Source: Alistipes sp. (lineage in GTDB: Bacteria > Bacteroidota > Bacteroidia > Bacteroidales > Rikenellaceae). Taken from it: a stretch of 15,873 nucleotides of DNA. The notes under the pieces are model-generated. The model did not search any database, was not told the DNA's origin, and saw only the letters and a program-made list of their open reading frames with translations. Positions 14,522 through 15,873 of the stretch are shown piece by piece. The stretch spans positions 1-15,873 of the forward strand of contig JAFOXS010000262.1 of assembly GCA_017391665.1 (NCBI GenBank), in the 5' to 3' direction. The first letter of the stretch is position 1, and every line of letters starts with the position of its first letter. The position numbers and the translations under genes were made by a program.

Positions 14522-14560
14522 CAGGTGTAAAAGAGAACAATGTAAAGAAAAAGAGTAAAA

Positions 14561-15466
14561 ATGATACAATATTTCGATTGGCTGCCTCAGCTGGAGGCTT
14601 TGGAGGGTGTTGAGAGTATCGAAAACGAGATGTTGCTGTTTCGATACAAGGATGTAATGTCGCAATTACTGAAGGATATGCCGTTTCATGCCGAAACAAT
14701 GCGTAACCCTCATAAGTTCGATTTCTTTATATTTATAAATCACATATCGGGCAGTATCAAGTTGAAGATTGACATGGTGGAGCATGAGTTGAGCAATCCG
14801 TTCAATGTCATTAAGCTTGCTCCAGGTCAGATCGTATCATTTGAGCATCAGAATGAGTTCGATGCTATGATATTGTTCCTCTCCAAGCGATTTGTCGAGA
14901 ATCTGCTTGTTTATGTAAATGGCTCTGTACCATTTAGATTTGGCAAGCAGATCGGGGCTGTTGAGCATTACGAAGTAAACGACAATGACCCCTCTCCCAA
15001 TATCTTTTTTATGGCCGTGCAGAACTGTTTGCGCGATAAGACAAACCCCTATCGCCTGCAGGTTGTGCAGCATCTGATGATGGCTATGTTCTATGCCTCG
15101 GAGAAGGTACGAGAGATCGATAACGACAACCAGCCGTCGCGCACGAATGCCGATGTGTTGTCAAAGAAGTTTTTGGAGCTCGTCAATCTTAATTTCCGCA
15201 AGGAGCGTCAGTTGCAGTTCTATGCCGACGCATTGTGCATTACGCCGCGTTATCTCTCGCGTGTGGTAAAGGAGTGTACCGGCTCATCGGCAGCCGAGTG
15301 GATTGAGCGAAGCGTAGTACTTGAGGCTCGCGCTCTGCTCAAATCTACCAATATGACCATTCAGCAGATCAGCGACGAACTCAACTTCCCGTCGCAGACC
15401 TTCTTTGGGAAGTACTTCAAGCGCCGTGTAGGCATGTCGCCCAAGGAGTATCGCAGGGTGGGCTAA
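14561..15466 (+). CDS. AraC/XylS-family transcriptional regulator
   Basis: This is a 301-residue cytoplasmic DNA-binding regulator. The N-terminal about 190 residues look like a cupin-type sensing domain (FDFFIFINHISGSIKLKID, IKLAPGQIVSFEHQNEFDAMILFLS). The C-terminal about 95 residues hold the double helix-turn-helix: first around QLQFYADALCITPRYLSRVVKE, second around TIQQISDELNFPSQTFFGKYFKR, ending with the family signature GMSPKEYRR. Length and domain order are usual. It stands alone between its own promoter and a strong terminator. It is divergent from the MATE gene, so control of the efflux pump, of itself, or both is a reasonable inference; the effector is unknown. Confidence 0.94.
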   Translation: MIQYFDWLPQLEALEGVESIENEMLLFRYKDVMSQLLKDMPFHAETMRNPHKFDFFIFINHISGSIKLKIDMVEHELSNPFNVIKLAPGQIVSFEHQNEFDAMILFLSKRFVENLLVYVNGSVPFRFGKQIGAVEHYEVNDNDPSPNIFFMAVQNCLRDKTNPYRLQVVQHLMMAMFYASEKVREIDNDNQPSRTNADVLSKKFLELVNLNFRKERQLQFYADALCITPRYLSRVVKECTGSSAAEWIERSVVLEARALLKSTNMTIQQISDELNFPSQTFFGKYFKRRVGMSPKEYRRVG

Positions 15467-15486
15467 CGCAGTGGTTGAATATCTAT

Positions 15487-15524
15487 CGGATGTCGTACAT
15501 AATGTATTCGGCATCCGTTTTTTT
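15487..15524 (+). terminator. Rho-independent terminator of the AraC-family gene
   Basis: A 9-bp stem, CGGATGTCG (15487-15495) with CGGCATCCG (15509-15517), has one G-U pair, extended inside by TACAT with ATGTA. Seven T residues follow (15518-15524). Confidence 0.92.
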
Positions 15525-15567
15525 GTATATTTTTTGCTCAACGAATGATGTTTAAAACTCTTTTTTG

Positions 15568-15575
15568 TATATTTG
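15568..15575 (+). promoter_or_regulatory. -7 box of the last lipoprotein gene
   Basis: TATATTTG matches TAnnTTTG, 45 bases before the ATG at 15621. The -33 element is not evident at standard spacing. Confidence 0.55.
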
Positions 15576-15620
15576 TAATGAGCAAACAGAGATGTTGCAG
15601 ATGTAATTTTTTTCCAGACG

Positions 15621-15873
15621 ATGAAACGAACAATCATATCTTGTTTCCTGAGCTTTGTAATAGTCCTGCTTGTTGTTGGGTGTGGCTCGCGACAAGGTGG
15701 GGCTACCACTTCGCCGTCAGGCTCTTCAAAGGCAGAAACAGCCACGACGTTTATCCCCGCGCTGCCTCCCGCCATGATCCCCGAGGATCAGCGAATGGCA
15801 TACATGGTGGATCACTACTGGGATAAGTTCGATTTTGCCGATACGACATTTATCGAGAAGGTCGATACGCAGC
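15621..15873 (+). CDS. DUF5106-like lipoprotein (5' part only)
   Basis: An open frame of 84 codons from the ATG at 15621 runs off the right edge. It begins with a lipoprotein signal (MKRTIISCFLSFVIVLLVVGC, lipobox VVGC with Cys21), then a Ser/Thr/Gly linker. The segment ALPPAMIPEDQRMAYMVDHY, then WDKFDFADTTFI, resembles the start of the DUF5106 domain of Bacteroidetes lipoproteins, which is often followed by a thioredoxin-like domain. If so, it would be a surface or periplasmic thioredoxin-like lipoprotein, but the part that would show a CxxC motif is outside the window. The frame overlaps a shorter alternative plus-strand frame, which I reject for lacking a signal or family resemblance. Confidence 0.75.
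   Translation, partial: MKRTIISCFLSFVIVLLVVGCGSRQGGATTSPSGSSKAETATTFIPALPPAMIPEDQRMAYMVDHYWDKFDFADTTFIEKVDTQ

Noticed and set aside
14433..14699. 88-codon minus-strand frame at the start of the AraC-family gene
   Set aside because: It overlaps the regulator and its well-formed promoter, and the translation looks random.
1..15873. CRISPR array, insertion sequence, tRNA or rRNA gene
   Set aside because: I saw no spaced direct-repeat array, transposase frame, tRNA cloverleaf or rRNA-like block anywhere in the window.

Overview
The window looks like Bacteroidales chromosome, with family uncertain and a Rikenellaceae/Alistipes-like relative possible. The grounds are repeated TAnnTTTG promoter boxes (several with a TTG element 19-21 bp upstream), start sites without Shine-Dalgarno sequences, and a typical gene set: LptB, a thiamin-regulated TonB receptor, RicT next to GldH, and a DUF5106-like lipoprotein. 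Most of it is housekeeping sequence. The unusual content lies mainly in the intergenic RNA leaders.

Layout. At the left edge, lptB (LPS export ATPase, minus strand, 3' end cut off) diverges from recQ. A terminator follows recQ. Next comes a TPP riboswitch leading a TonB-dependent outer-membrane receptor, probably for thiamin. After another terminator, metK (SAM synthetase) has a 5' leader that folds as a SAM-II riboswitch. metK is followed by a terminator and a DegP/HtrA-type periplasmic protease. A 375-bp intergenic region then carries a promoter-like element, a long rod-shaped RNA fold with competing alternative folds, a T-run and a further inverted repeat. Two small AT-rich lipoprotein genes follow, ending at a terminator where transcription converges.

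On the minus strand a probable four-gene operon runs MATE efflux pump > ricT (PSP1 protein) > gldH > trmB, with junctions of 36 bp, a 1-nt TAATG overlap, and 2 bp. Divergent from the MATE gene is an AraC-family regulator with a good promoter and a strong terminator. The last gene is the 5' part of a DUF5106-like lipoprotein that leaves the window.

The most interesting reading is regulatory. Both recognisable riboswitches (TPP before the receptor, SAM-II before metK) show a complete two-state platform that can be paired by hand. One downstream segment can pair either with a strand of its aptamer (anti-aptamer, start codon free) or with the region of the gene's own start codon (aptamer formed, start codon occluded). 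That predicts translational OFF switches of the same design for two unrelated ligands. The third leader (8978-9198) also has mutually exclusive folds, but I cannot assign it to a known class. It is the best candidate here for an undescribed riboregulator.
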